Assembly: GCF_000018025.1 (NCBI RefSeq)
Contig: NC_009831.1
Span: forward strand, 4,588,001-4,652,000
Reading direction: 5' to 3'
DNA: 64,000 bases
Source: Shewanella sediminis HAW-EB3
Lineage (GTDB): Bacteria; Pseudomonadota; Gammaproteobacteria; Enterobacterales; Shewanellaceae
Shown: one piece after another, positions 17,301 through 26,834 of the stretch
How the letters are laid out: each line of letters opens with the position of its first letter
Position numbering within the stretch: the stretch's first letter is position 1
Notes under the pieces: model-generated
What the model was told of the DNA's origin: nothing
The model's database searches: none
Seen by the model: only the letters and a program-made list of their open reading frames with translations
Position numbers and translations under genes: made by a program

Positions 17301-17632
17301 GCTCCACTCCTATCCTTGTGATATTACCAAGTGCCTCCATTACGACAGCCATCGATAACCTTACAAGGATCGATGTCTCCCCTCTAAATCTAGTTCACAA
17401 AGTGGTTTTAGGCCACAATTGCGCTCTTTGAGATAAGCTCGAAGCTTTACCAAAAAAAGCGAATATTGAGGGCCCAGTTTCAGGACTCAAAATTAATTAT
17501 GTAAGTATATGGAAAGTGTAAGGAAGGTGCATAAGGTCAGCGAATGACCGAAAGAGTATGAGGAATAGATGAAGCTGGATATTGGTGACTATCTGATTTG
17601 TCCGCTCATAGAAACAAGAACGGACACAAGAG
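17301..17632. other. Intergenic region, no gene seen
   Basis: An inverted repeat (TGTCCG at about 17599 and CGGACA at about 17620) lies just before the end of the next minus-strand gene but lacks a T-run. The remainder is AT-rich and should hold the HD-GYP gene promoter. No RNA gene was recognised. Confidence 0.4.
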
Positions 17633-18121
17633 TTATATTCTTGCTCGATTATTCATTTTGTTCATCGCTTGTAGTTTCTTTTGCAGTCGGATGTCTAATT
17701 TGAACCACAAGTCTCCGGTTGGGCTTACCTCTTTCATCACGGTATAGCCCGAAACTTTCCCGACATAAAAACGGGAAAACTTGTCGGCAATAAATGAGGT
17801 TTGAGCAAACAGCTCCACCTCGCCTATGGGCTCACAGGTCAGATTTATGGGAGAGGTATTGGTCAACTGAAAGTTAACGATCTCCAGAGTTTCTCCCTTC
17901 ATGATCATCGACTGCTTATTCACTATGTCCATCTGGTCGAGGTAAACCGTTTTTCCTTCACAAAAACCAGGGATCTTGACCCAAGAGCCGATAACCAAAG
18001 GCAGTAGATGGTCATGATTTTCACTATGCCCAGAATTAAGATATGCGCTGATCCCTATCCCACTACCGATAGCTAAAAGGGTACAGGTGGTGACGGCAAG
18101 CTTGACTAAACTTGAAGGCAT
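17633..18121 (-). CDS. Hypothetical exported or membrane-anchored protein
   Basis: An N-terminal hydrophobic segment (LVKLAVTTCTLLAIGSGIGI) is followed by an extracytoplasmic domain of about 130 residues with two Cys (in GFCEGK and LTCEPIG) that could pair. I chose the internal Met at 18121, giving 162 residues, because GGAGA lies five bases before it; the upstream ATG at 18142 has no such site. No family is recognised. It lies downstream of nothing in the same direction within 370 bp. Confidence 0.55.
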   Translation of the reverse strand: MPSSLVKLAVTTCTLLAIGSGIGISAYLNSGHSENHDHLLPLVIGSWVKIPGFCEGKTVYLDQMDIVNKQSMIMKGETLEIVNFQLTNTSPINLTCEPIGEVELFAQTSFIADKFSRFYVGKVSGYTVMKEVSPTGDLWFKLDIRLQKKLQAMNKMNNRARI

Positions 18122-18493
18122 AGACTCTCCATGGTGAACCATAATCGACTCAAGATAGACCCGCGCCGGTAAAAGCTAAATCCTATCGACTGACGTTCAA
18201 AAATATTGCCGACCAAGGTAGCTCAATGAGTAGTAAATATCCAGAGTTGGTTTTAAATAATGAGGGGTTTTAGCTTTACAGTCCAATAGGTTAACTCACA
18301 ACAACAGCGCGAGCAAAAGAGCTAATCACTACCGATAGTCAGGATGATAAGCATGAGTAATGAGGGAATTGGAATTAACAGATTATTCCTCTGTTTTAAG
18401 CAACAAATCGGCAAAATATGCTCGACTTACCAGCTCTAAAAATCTTCGCTTTGCTCCTCTATTCCTCGTCCCTCGACTTTTCATGATCGAGAT
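18122..18493. other. Intergenic region, nothing recognised
   Basis: AT-rich sequence between two minus-strand hypothetical genes. I see no reading frame with a ribosome site, no strong hairpin, and no member of the repeat families found elsewhere. Confidence 0.35.
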
Positions 18494-18697
18494 TTAGTTA
18501 TATCCAAGCACAAAGTCTTTCTCTTCATTAATGATATCCGCCCTATAGTTAAGGGATTGATGATTGGCGGCCATCTCTTTACTCCCTAATAACTTAATGA
18601 CGTAGTCTACTCTGCAACGATAGTGGTTAGAGGTTTGATAGAGGTGTTGGTTAACCGTAAAGTTAAGCTGCTTTGGCATTGGTGCTGTATAAGACAT
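18494..18697 (-). CDS. Small hypothetical protein (67 residues)
   Basis: A soluble, unrecognised protein beginning MSYTAPMPKQLNF. GAGGAA lies 6-7 bases before the ATG, which is the main support for a real gene. No membrane span or known motif is visible. It overlaps a possible plus-strand gene remnant (18693-18842) only at its first codons. Confidence 0.45.
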   Translation of the reverse strand: MSYTAPMPKQLNFTVNQHLYQTSNHYRCRVDYVIKLLGSKEMAANHQSLNYRADIINEEKDFVLGYN

Positions 18698-18842
18698 ATT
18701 CAGTTCCTCGGGTTATTCATTAGCACTTCAGGCGGAGCTTGTGAATGCTAACCAGTATCCAGATAAAAGCATTTACTATGCCAAGCGGGTCAAACGACAG
18801 CTCGCCTCTCGACTGTTGCCTACAAACGGTATGGGAAGATGA
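18693..18842 (+). pseudogene. Possible 3' gene remnant ending before a terminator
   Basis: A 49-codon frame with no ATG follows an in-frame TAA and has protein-like composition (ALQAELVNANQYPDKSIYYA then KRVKRQLASRLLP). It stops seven bases before an intrinsic-terminator-like hairpin on the same strand, which suggests the end of a former gene. No family is recognised. Confidence 0.3.
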
Positions 18843-18848
18843 GAAATA

Positions 18849-18874
18849 AGCCGGGATAAGCGGCTGTTTTTATT
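18849..18874 (+). terminator. Intrinsic terminator-like hairpin
   Basis: AGCCG (18849-18853) pairs with CGGCT (18861-18865) around a 7-base loop and is followed by gtttttatt. No intact plus-strand gene ends here, which fits either the remnant above or an unannotated small RNA. Confidence 0.45.
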
Positions 18875-19040
18875 GAGAGGAGTTGAGCATTAAACCTTTG
18901 ATGAAGAATCGGGCCGAATAAGTGGCAGGCTCCTCATGTCGAATCAGACCAGGAATAAGGCCAGCGACAAAGTTTCTCATTTTGCCACTCTCTTTTGCAG
19001 ATGAGTTTTCATTTTGCCAAATCAAACGCTGCCGGATAAC

Positions 19041-19952
19041 TTAATCATCAAGCTTAGAGATAAATACCCGGCTGATGTCTTTTCCCCACAGCTGAATGAT
19101 CTTTCTCGTTTTATCCTTATTCAAGAAACATTTACCAAAAAGGATGATGCCCGCCCCTTCGATATCCCGGCGATCTTTAATATTGAACCTCTCGAATAAA
19201 CTCCCCTGAAACTCCTCTATAGGTATGCCGACATCCCGACTATCTGAGGGGTTCAGCCACTGCATCGACTTATCTATATGGGATACGGTGCCCCAATACA
19301 TACGTGGCGCGCCATTTTCTGTCGGCTCCGCATCGGCAAAGTTTACGAAGAGATTTTTTGCTCGCCAACGATACTTATCATCGGTATACACCCAAAGCTC
19401 TGACTCAGCCAGTTCGCTGCCTCTGAGCAAGCTGTGAAGAAGCTTCTCCAGCCCCTGCGTTGAAACTCGCTTGTCGTCAGGTAAACTCGTCTTACTTATG
19501 TCGTCTTTGGCACTCTCTACATCGACTTTATAAGAGTCTACAACCTCTCTTTCCTCACCCACATTCGGCCCCGATTCAGCTTGTAGCGACTTTTCCTTAG
19601 AGACAGGTTTGGCACCAGCCTTAGGTGCATGAATAGAGGGGCGCTTAGTGAAGTCGATGATCAAGGCGTCACTATCGACCACCAGCTGATTAACTTCGAT
19701 GGCATCTTGCTCCTCCCTGGCTTTAGCCTGTGAAGGTTTAAACTCTTTGCAGTTCGCCTGATGATAGCGGGAGCCGAAACAGGCGGCTTTACCGTCCAGC
19801 GACGCCTTACGATAATAGGCTTTCCCATGACACTGCGGGCAGATAAGAGATTGCCGGTACCGTTCGATATCCGCATCGCTGAGCTTTTGAAACTTAAACA
19901 CCGAATAGGTGACAGGTTCATCTTCATCAAACATACAAATGGCATCAAGCAT
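19041..19952 (-). CDS. Hypothetical protein with an N-terminal Cys-rich putative zinc ribbon
   Basis: The 303-residue protein has CPQCHGKAYYRK, then AACFGSRYH and NCKEF near residues 38-70, a likely zinc-binding ribbon. A low-complexity charged linker (about 75-165) leads to a C-terminal domain rich in Trp, Asp and Arg (ELWVYTDDKYRWRAKNLFVN). It follows the endonuclease/phosphatase-family gene by 21 bp and is probably cotranscribed. A nucleic-acid-related role is only a guess from the zinc ribbon. Confidence 0.7.
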   Translation of the reverse strand: MLDAICMFDEDEPVTYSVFKFQKLSDADIERYRQSLICPQCHGKAYYRKASLDGKAACFGSRYHQANCKEFKPSQAKAREEQDAIEVNQLVVDSDALIIDFTKRPSIHAPKAGAKPVSKEKSLQAESGPNVGEEREVVDSYKVDVESAKDDISKTSLPDDKRVSTQGLEKLLHSLLRGSELAESELWVYTDDKYRWRAKNLFVNFADAEPTENGAPRMYWGTVSHIDKSMQWLNPSDSRDVGIPIEEFQGSLFERFNIKDRRDIEGAGIILFGKCFLNKDKTRKIIQLWGKDISRVFISKLDD

Positions 19953-19973
19953 AATGTCGAGAATCCAAATAAA

Positions 19974-21119
19974 TTAGTGTCGAATTGAGATGGTTATCAT
20001 CACCGGAGCGTGGTCAGTACTCTGGCTATCCCGCTCAAACCTAGGGTTGATGAGGTGCCTGTCATAGGTTTCATACCTTCCGACCTCTGCCAAACTGCGA
20101 CTATTTTTTATATCAAACTCACTCGAAAGCAAGATGTAATCCAGCACAGAGCCTTTAGCAAAGTAATAATGTGTTGCAGGCCGTTGTTGACAGGAGAGGC
20201 TGTACTGACTCGATTGATAAAGCTCATAGGCATCTTTAAGCCTATGGTCTCGCAGTTGGTGTTCAACCTCCCCCAGCAGAGGGTCGGGTTTAATCCGGGT
20301 ATCGACAGAGGTCAAAGAGGCGAGTACTCCGTCACTCAAAATATCATTAAAGTCTCCCATTAATACCATGGGGTTGCCCGTTTGAGTGCGGCGCTCGACC
20401 ATAGAATAACGCAGCAGCGCAGCCTCACAGCCTCTTTGTATGCTCGAACCCCACTGAGCCAGAGCCTCTATGGAGAGGAGCTGGCCAACATTTCCGCCAG
20501 AAGAATCCGCGGAGGGAGTCGTCAGCCCGTTAAGCTCTTGAGCATCGAAAAGCGGACGCTTGGATTTAAAGTGGACGACGTAACAGTCACAGGACCCTAA
20601 TTTGGGCAGAGAGATAGTCACCCTCAGCGGCTTTCGGCTGAAACCAAAGTCATCCTGCAGCCCCATCATGGATGCCCAGCCATCACCCACGGTGACATTG
20701 TGAACCTCAGTGATGGGATAACGCGATGCTAAAGCGACGACGGGCTTACTATAGATAAAGTCATCGACAACCTCGGGGGTATCTAACACGGCAAAGTACT
20801 CCAGACCGCAACGCTGGGTTAATTGCGCCAGCGCGTCGGGGGTAAAGACCTCCTGAAATCCAATGACGTCGGGCTGGTGCTCATTAATGTAAGTCGCGAT
20901 CCAATCCAGTTTCTTCTGCCACTGCTCCTGAGTGTAAATATTTTCAAATTCATAAAATGCACCTGGCGGCTCAATGAAGTTGAACAGGTTGAAGGTGGCT
21001 ATCTTGATAAGCTCTGACGCATCTGAGCCATTGGTCGATTGACTTTGCAAGCTGAAACCTTCTATTCGATCACAACTGATTAATAGGGCTAGATTACAAT
21101 GAAATGCCACTAATAACAC
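19974..21119 (-). CDS. Endonuclease/exonuclease/phosphatase-family protein, probably a lipoprotein
   Basis: The 381-residue protein has the fold signatures KIATFNLFNF, GFQEVFTPDAL, LMGDFNDILSDG and a terminal STDHAPVMITI, covering the metal-binding Asn, Glu, Asp and His residues. The N-terminus (LALLISCDR) looks like a signal peptide with a lipobox-type Cys, so it likely acts in the periplasm. Substrates in this family range from DNA to phosphoinositides; none can be assigned. It is the first gene of a probable pair with the zinc-ribbon protein. Confidence 0.82.
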   Translation of the reverse strand: MLLVAFHCNLALLISCDRIEGFSLQSQSTNGSDASELIKIATFNLFNFIEPPGAFYEFENIYTQEQWQKKLDWIATYINEHQPDVIGFQEVFTPDALAQLTQRCGLEYFAVLDTPEVVDDFIYSKPVVALASRYPITEVHNVTVGDGWASMMGLQDDFGFSRKPLRVTISLPKLGSCDCYVVHFKSKRPLFDAQELNGLTTPSADSSGGNVGQLLSIEALAQWGSSIQRGCEAALLRYSMVERRTQTGNPMVLMGDFNDILSDGVLASLTSVDTRIKPDPLLGEVEHQLRDHRLKDAYELYQSSQYSLSCQQRPATHYYFAKGSVLDYILLSSEFDIKNSRSLAEVGRYETYDRHLINPRFERDSQSTDHAPVMITISIRH

Positions 21120-21296
21120 TAGATGACGAACTCAGGCATAACAAAAGTTCCCTGCAGATGATAAAGATTTCAAGGAGGGAACTCCGGTCACATCTTTGCA
21201 CTGTGACGCTGTTGACCCTATTCATTGCACGTTAGGATTGAAACCTCTTTTCCCTCTCAACTCTTACTTTTTACTTCTCACTCATCAAGGACCACC

Positions 21297-22559
21297 ATGC
21301 AAGTCACCTCAATCGAACGAGTAAAGCGGGCTTTTATTGCCGGGATATGGGCTACGCTCGTGAGTATAACGATTGGTTTTGGATTTAAAATTTGGTTAGC
21401 ACAGTGGGTTGCCAAAGAGGATCTCGCGCTCTATCACACCGTCGTCGATATCGTCTCCTTGTCGCTGATCCTGATGACAGGTTTTCGCTCCTCCATGGTG
21501 GTGAGCTATTCCCAGACTCAAAATGATAGAGATATCACCAATATCTTTCGCTATAGCTTAATCGCTATGGTACTGCTCACCTGGGGAGTCGTGCTGCCTT
21601 ACATAAAGCATAGATTACATATCGATGTGGAATATTTTCACTTAGTCGGGATCATCTTAGGGATGGGGTTTAAAGTCTATTTTACCAACCAAATTGCCAT
21701 GTACCGTATGTATACCATCTCCAACAGGGTGACCTGGCTGGAGCCCCTAAGTCAGGTGATGATCTTTCTGACCTGTTTCTACCTGCTACAACAGTCCGCC
21801 ATCGCTTCGCTATTTTTCAGCTTAATGCTCTCCTCTATCGCGATGGCGGGCTTTATGTTTTTCAATAGACGTAAACAGATTGCGACCACGCCTCTGGCCT
21901 CGGTAAATTTGGACCCAGGCCTACGCAACTTCGTGAAGAAAAGCTTTACCGCTTCACTCGAGGCCGGGGCAAGCATATTGATGATCTATATCACCGTCCT
22001 GATGACCATAGGCCATTTCAGCATAGATGAGCTAGGTGACTTTCAGGTTGTTGTCCGGCCTATCATCGCTTATCTGACCCTGTTATTTGTCTTCCCGATA
22101 TACCGATTTGTTTTCCCGGAACTCGCAGTCTGCGTGCGTAAAAATGACCTTGAACAGATAAAACAGATAAAGCGCTGGGTATATAAGCTTGCCGTTATTA
22201 TAGGTGCCGGCTTCTTTACGCTTATGCTCTGCTTTAGTCATGAGATAGTGAGCTGGGTATTCCCACCGCAATACAGCAAGGCTGCCCCCGTCTTGATGCA
22301 TTTCTCCATGTTCTTCGTGTTTATGATGCTCAATGCCTATCAGTTAGCATTTATCAAGGCTCATGGCCTGTTTACTCAGAGTTTGATCATCAGGATCAGC
22401 GGGATCCTGGCGTTAATTGGCAGCTACTATATTTACAGTCGGATCACAGATAATGTCGTTGCGGTGATCTTGGCTCTGGGAAGTGGCTATCTGTTGATGT
22501 TCATCTTATCCAGCATAGTCGAGAGACAGATATCAATACCAAGCAGTATAAAGATGTGA
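21297..22559 (+). CDS. Polysaccharide flippase-like membrane protein with MITE-derived C-terminus
   Basis: The protein of about 420 residues has roughly twelve hydrophobic segments and the N-terminal pattern of the MOP/Wzx-MATE superfamily, members of which flip lipid-linked glycans. The ATG at 21297 is preferred over 21225 because AAGGA precedes it. The last codons (IPSSIKM and the stop) are read from the left end of a miniature element beginning at 22537, so the original C-terminus has been replaced or shortened. No polysaccharide genes adjoin it; the nearest glycosyltransferase is 7 kb away. Confidence 0.8.
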   Translation: MQVTSIERVKRAFIAGIWATLVSITIGFGFKIWLAQWVAKEDLALYHTVVDIVSLSLILMTGFRSSMVVSYSQTQNDRDITNIFRYSLIAMVLLTWGVVLPYIKHRLHIDVEYFHLVGIILGMGFKVYFTNQIAMYRMYTISNRVTWLEPLSQVMIFLTCFYLLQQSAIASLFFSLMLSSIAMAGFMFFNRRKQIATTPLASVNLDPGLRNFVKKSFTASLEAGASILMIYITVLMTIGHFSIDELGDFQVVVRPIIAYLTLLFVFPIYRFVFPELAVCVRKNDLEQIKQIKRWVYKLAVIIGAGFFTLMLCFSHEIVSWVFPPQYSKAAPVLMHFSMFFVFMMLNAYQLAFIKAHGLFTQSLIIRISGILALIGSYYIYSRITDNVVAVILALGSGYLLMFILSSIVERQISIPSSIKM

Positions 22560-22798
22560 TCGCTCAGCGAGAATTTAGCGTTTCAGAGGCAAGGCAACGA
22601 GTGAAGAACATAGTTATTCTACGTTTAAGCTCGTTAACACCGCATCGGATGCGCTAAAACTCGCCTTTCAGGAGTGTTTTTGGCTGCCTACTTCTGTGTT
22701 GAATGACTTCAGAAGGGAGCACCATTCCCTCATCCATTCGCCTTGAATTAGTTTGCCAAAAACACTCTGAGTAGATCACTTTCTTATACAGCTTGGTA
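22537..22798. mobile_element. Miniature inverted-repeat element (262 bp), inserted in a gene end
   Basis: The left end TACCAAGCAGTATAAAGATG and the right end (reverse complement TACCAAGCTGTATAAGAAAG) form imperfect terminal inverted repeats of about 25 bp. The interior closely matches 56254-56516 by eye. No transposase is encoded. The element fuses in frame to the flippase gene and supplies its stop codon. Confidence 0.88.
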
Positions 22799-22863
22799 TA
22801 AAGCGCGGTGACAAGTGCGCCACCGCGACCTAGTTGTAAATCACACAAGTTTTGAAAAGTTCA

Positions 22864-24504
22864 TCATTGATGCGAAACAGCACAGGTTTTATGATTTTCT
22901 TTATGGCTGATAGTGGAAATATCTACCGGCTTAGGTTTAAAGAAACAGACACGATTTCGACCGGAATTCTTAGCTTCATACAAGGCCAGATCTGCCTGAG
23001 TCGTCAGATCTACAAGATCCGAATCTTGAGTCGGTGAGATACTGGCAACGCCAATACTGACGGTAATAAACTCACTGGTCAGTGAGCTGTTATGGGGAAG
23101 ACCCAGACGTTCGATATTATATTGGCAACGTTTTGCAGGAGAGAGGCAGTCTCGGGTATCAGGCAGTAACACGACAAACTCTTCACCCCCATAACGGGCC
23201 ACAAGATCGGTATTCAGATTCAGCGTCTGACTTAATGCCTGGGCGACTTCACGTAAGCATTGATCGCCGGCGAGATGGCCATAGGTATCGTTGTAAAGTT
23301 TAAAATGGTCGATATCTATCATCATCAAGCCAATTTTTGACTCCTCTCTTATCGCTTTTTGCCACAATGCTTGCAGGGTCTCATCGAAGCAGCGTCTGTT
23401 AGGAATTTTAGTTAATCCATCGGTTTGAGAAAGCTCTTCCAGCTTACGTTTGGCTTCATTGAGATCATGGGTTCTCTGCTCGACCTCACTTTCAATCAGC
23501 TCCGAACGCCTTAAAATCGCATAGATATAGGATGCCCCCAGCAAGACAAAGAGTCCTCCGAATATCGCTATCATATAGGGCAATTTACCTCTTCGCTCAA
23601 CGACATAGCCCGTACTGGGAACGGCAACAATCGTCCACTGTCTACCACTAAACCGAGTCAGCGACTTTTCATAGGCGAAGGTTTGCTGCGATGAATTCAG
23701 GGAGAGCGCCGCTGGAAAGTTTGAATAGAGGCTGCTGTCGCTATTTGATGTCCTATCCTCCAGGGAGAAGTAGATTCCATGAGCCAAGGTTCGCTTGATC
23801 GCACTATCAAACATGTCACCGATACGATAAACACCCAGCACATATCCACGAAGCTGGTCACGACGTTTAAATACCGTAGTGGGCTCCCCCGTGTATATGG
23901 GTACAAAGATGCGGATCCCTTTTTGATTCGAGTGATATTGAAGCAGGCTTATGCCGGGCGACGCTACCGACTGATCCAGATCTCGCGCCTTCTCCAAAGT
24001 CTCGACTCTTTTATCGCTGGAGGAGAGATCGAATCCCAGGACCACCTCGTTACCGGCGATTGGCGCAACGTAGGAGACGGGGAAGTAGCTGTCCCTGTCG
24101 AGGGCGCGGATCATGCCTTGGGGACCAACCTCGGTAATTTCAAAATCGGGAAACTCGGCGCGTCTCGAATCCACATAGGCCAGCCTTTGATTCTCGAGCA
24201 CTTTTGGCGCCCACTCCAAGGCCTGAATATCCTGATGTCTGGCAAGAAAGCTTTGGGCAATTCGGTTAAATTCGGCTGAACTTACCTCATCTGAGCTATC
24301 AAAGAGCCCTTTAATGGCAAAAAGCACCTCAATATTGAGCAGTAACTCCCTCTCTAAGGCTGCCGCTTTATCATCGACGTCCTTGTGAAAGTCCTGCTCA
24401 ATTGCCTTAGTCTCTTCTTCATAGAAACTTTTTCCCATATAGCCCGAAAGGCTTAAGCCTATCAAGATAGCGGTTAAGAGAATGTACTTTGAAAAAAAAT
24501 TCAT
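22864..24504 (-). CDS. CHASE-GGDEF diguanylate cyclase
   Basis: The 546-residue protein has an N-terminal helix (6-24), a periplasmic CHASE sensor (about 40-300, with FLARHQDIQALEWAPKV and FPVSYVAPIAGNEVVLGFDL), a second helix (about 308-330), and a GGDEF domain (about 360-520). The active motif is intact as ARYGGEEF, preceded by MMIDIDHFKLYND. The RxxD inhibitory site is absent (LNTD instead), so feedback inhibition is not expected. It lies downstream of a paralogue with a damaged active site. Confidence 0.92.
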   Translation of the reverse strand: MNFFSKYILLTAILIGLSLSGYMGKSFYEEETKAIEQDFHKDVDDKAAALERELLLNIEVLFAIKGLFDSSDEVSSAEFNRIAQSFLARHQDIQALEWAPKVLENQRLAYVDSRRAEFPDFEITEVGPQGMIRALDRDSYFPVSYVAPIAGNEVVLGFDLSSSDKRVETLEKARDLDQSVASPGISLLQYHSNQKGIRIFVPIYTGEPTTVFKRRDQLRGYVLGVYRIGDMFDSAIKRTLAHGIYFSLEDRTSNSDSSLYSNFPAALSLNSSQQTFAYEKSLTRFSGRQWTIVAVPSTGYVVERRGKLPYMIAIFGGLFVLLGASYIYAILRRSELIESEVEQRTHDLNEAKRKLEELSQTDGLTKIPNRRCFDETLQALWQKAIREESKIGLMMIDIDHFKLYNDTYGHLAGDQCLREVAQALSQTLNLNTDLVARYGGEEFVVLLPDTRDCLSPAKRCQYNIERLGLPHNSSLTSEFITVSIGVASISPTQDSDLVDLTTQADLALYEAKNSGRNRVCFFKPKPVDISTISHKENHKTCAVSHQ

Positions 24505-24665
24505 ACCGTGAAATTGTATCCATGAAAACAGGCATTTAATCTACAGTTTACACGAGAGAAGAGTTAGGAGTTAACATTTTTTTCACATTAAAACGAAATG
24601 TTATTCGCCTAAGCGATATTAACAAATCATAAAAAAGTACTAGTTTTACAGCGTGATAAAGTGGG

Positions 24666-26315
24666 TTATTCCGGAGAATGACCCTTGGGGGATTTGAAAT
24701 CGATAATCTCGCCTTGATTAGCCTGGATGGCCTTATCACCAACAAATACTCTATTTCTACCGGACTCCTTTGCCTCCATAAGAGCGGCTATTGTCTTTGA
24801 GATAAAATCATCGGGGTCACACCTTTGAGTCGGAATGATAGTCATAACCCCGAGACTAATGGTGACATATTCGGAAACCGGCGAGTCTTCATGGGGGATA
24901 TACAGTTTTTCTACATTCGAGAGACATTTATCGGCCAAAATAGCGGGCTCTTCTGTATTGGGCAACAAGATGGCAAGCTGTTCTCCACTGTATCTGGCCA
25001 CCAGATCGGAGTTTCTGCTCGATGTATTCGAGATTTCCTTTACCACATCCTTTAAACACTGATCGCCCGCACTGTCACCATAATGCGCCTTGTATAACTT
25101 GAAATGATCAACCTCTATCATGATTAACGACAACGAGCTGCCATCGCGAATAGCCCTCAACCATTCGGTCTCATATTGAGCATCAAATTGCCGACGATTA
25201 GCCACCTTGGTCAGTCCATCGATAAGAGCTGTATCCTTCAATGCCTGCTTAGCTTTATGCAAAGCTTGGGTACGTTCAAACACTTCGGCCTCAATAAGAA
25301 CCGAATGTTTCATGACAGCATAGAGATAGGCGCCGACAAGCAGTACAAACAAGATACAGAAGCTGCCGCTCATCAAGGGCAGTAAGCTTCTGCGTTCGAC
25401 GACATAGCCTAAGCTAGGAGTGGCCACAAGCGTCCATTGTCGTCCACCGAAACGGCGTAAAGGCTTGCTGTAGTTAAATTCAACTGATGCCATACCTTGA
25501 GCTTGGTCGGTGGAAAAGTTGGCATAGAGTTGAGCCGCCTCGATACCGGTATTATCAATCAGACTCAGGTTGAGTCCTTGTACACTGGTATGCCTAACCG
25601 CGGCTTCAAATATTTCACCAATTCGATACACGCCAAGCACAAACCCCAAAAATTTTTCTCGACGCTTTTTCAGCGTAGTAGGTTCACCGTCATAGATAGG
25701 CATAAAAACAAGCACCCCTCGTTGATCTGAGGTCTCTTGAACCAATCTGATACTTTCTGTTGCCAGAGACAGATCTAAGTCTCTTGATTTATTGATTATT
25801 TTTAGTCTTTTTTCATCAGAAGCGAGATCGAAGCCCAGAGCCACTTCATTCCCCTTCAGAGGCTCCGCATAGTAGACAGGGAAATATACGGCGCGCTCTG
25901 AGGCCCGGACCATACGACCTTGAGACTCGCGCTCTGTAAATTCAAAATCCGGATGCATGCGTCTACCAGCCTGTTCATAGGCATCTCTGTGATCCTGAAT
26001 AACCTTAGGGATCCACTCAAGTGCCTGAATGTCCTGATGCCGAATTAAGAAACCACTCGCCAGCCTGTTAAACTCTTGTGCCGTGACATTTTCAGAACTG
26101 TCGAACAAGCCCTTAAGTGCATATAACACTTCTGATTTCAGCAAGAGTTCACGCTCTAAGGCTGATGCTTTATCATCAACATCGCTTCTGAAATCAGCCT
26201 CAATGGCCTGCGTCTCTTTCTGATAAAAGCTGTAGCCAATCAACCCGGAAAGCAGTATGCCAATCGATACTGAGAATAAGATAATATAACGCGTATAGGA
26301 GTTAGATATGGGCAT
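24666..26315 (-). CDS. CHASE-GGDEF paralogue with degenerate active site
   Basis: The 549-residue protein shares the architecture and much of the sequence of the 546-residue neighbour (FLIRHQDIQALEWIPKV; FPVYYAEPLKGNEVALGFDL). Its GGDEF signature is changed to ARYSGEQLAIL and the metal-binding segment to MIEVDHFKLYKA, so it is probably catalytically inactive and may act as a sensor or partner. It precedes the active copy by 161 bp in the same direction, consistent with a tandem duplication. Confidence 0.9.
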   Translation of the reverse strand: MPISNSYTRYIILFSVSIGILLSGLIGYSFYQKETQAIEADFRSDVDDKASALERELLLKSEVLYALKGLFDSSENVTAQEFNRLASGFLIRHQDIQALEWIPKVIQDHRDAYEQAGRRMHPDFEFTERESQGRMVRASERAVYFPVYYAEPLKGNEVALGFDLASDEKRLKIINKSRDLDLSLATESIRLVQETSDQRGVLVFMPIYDGEPTTLKKRREKFLGFVLGVYRIGEIFEAAVRHTSVQGLNLSLIDNTGIEAAQLYANFSTDQAQGMASVEFNYSKPLRRFGGRQWTLVATPSLGYVVERRSLLPLMSGSFCILFVLLVGAYLYAVMKHSVLIEAEVFERTQALHKAKQALKDTALIDGLTKVANRRQFDAQYETEWLRAIRDGSSLSLIMIEVDHFKLYKAHYGDSAGDQCLKDVVKEISNTSSRNSDLVARYSGEQLAILLPNTEEPAILADKCLSNVEKLYIPHEDSPVSEYVTISLGVMTIIPTQRCDPDDFISKTIAALMEAKESGRNRVFVGDKAIQANQGEIIDFKSPKGHSPE

Positions 26316-26476
26316 GACTAAGGCACTGTAGCCTTCCTAAAATGGGTGCATTCTTTAGAACGGTGAAGCTTGGATTCACTCTCGTCTCCTCTGCAGCAGA
26401 TGAAATCCATCGACTCACGTATCGAAACGATGGCAACGCCTTATTCATTGAGCTTAGTTCCAAAAGAGGGGAAATC

Positions 26477-26493
26477 AAATGATAATCGTTTGA
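26477..26493. promoter_or_regulatory. Fur-box-like sequence
   Basis: AAATGATAATCGTTTGA resembles the Fur box core AATGATAATCATTT. It lies about 160 bp upstream of the degenerate CHASE-GGDEF gene, in the 26316-26834 gap. That gap otherwise holds a doubtful 88-codon frame and an unassigned open frame without a start (26583-26778). Confidence 0.3.
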
Positions 26494-26834
26494 ACCTATC
26501 CCACGCCAGCGTGAGATTTCGCCGGTATTTGTCTCCATAAACATGGAATAGCGATTAGCTTCAAGCATCTACCAGATAGATGAATACAGCCAGCCTCAAT
26601 ACTCCGCTATCACTGGGGTATAGGAGGAAGATCTTCGTCTGACACTGTTAAGGAGGAACTGCCCTATAACGAGTCTGAAGAGCAGCAATTTATCATTGAA
26701 TCTGCTCTGGAGTTGCGAAGACCAATTATCAAAAATAAATTGAAACTAATACGCCGATTATCGATATTGTTTATATAAAGTTGGAGAGTAGAATAACTGT
26801 TTTCCACCTCGCAGCTATCCAATGGAGATTGTAA

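Noticed and set aside
26302..26568. 88-codon minus-strand frame upstream of the CHASE-GGDEF gene
   Set aside because: No ribosome site, overlaps the next gene's start, and contains a Fur-like box; more likely control region.
26583..26778. Plus-strand open frame with EELPYNESEEQQFIIES
   Set aside because: No start codon and no recognised family; it could be a remnant but support is too thin.
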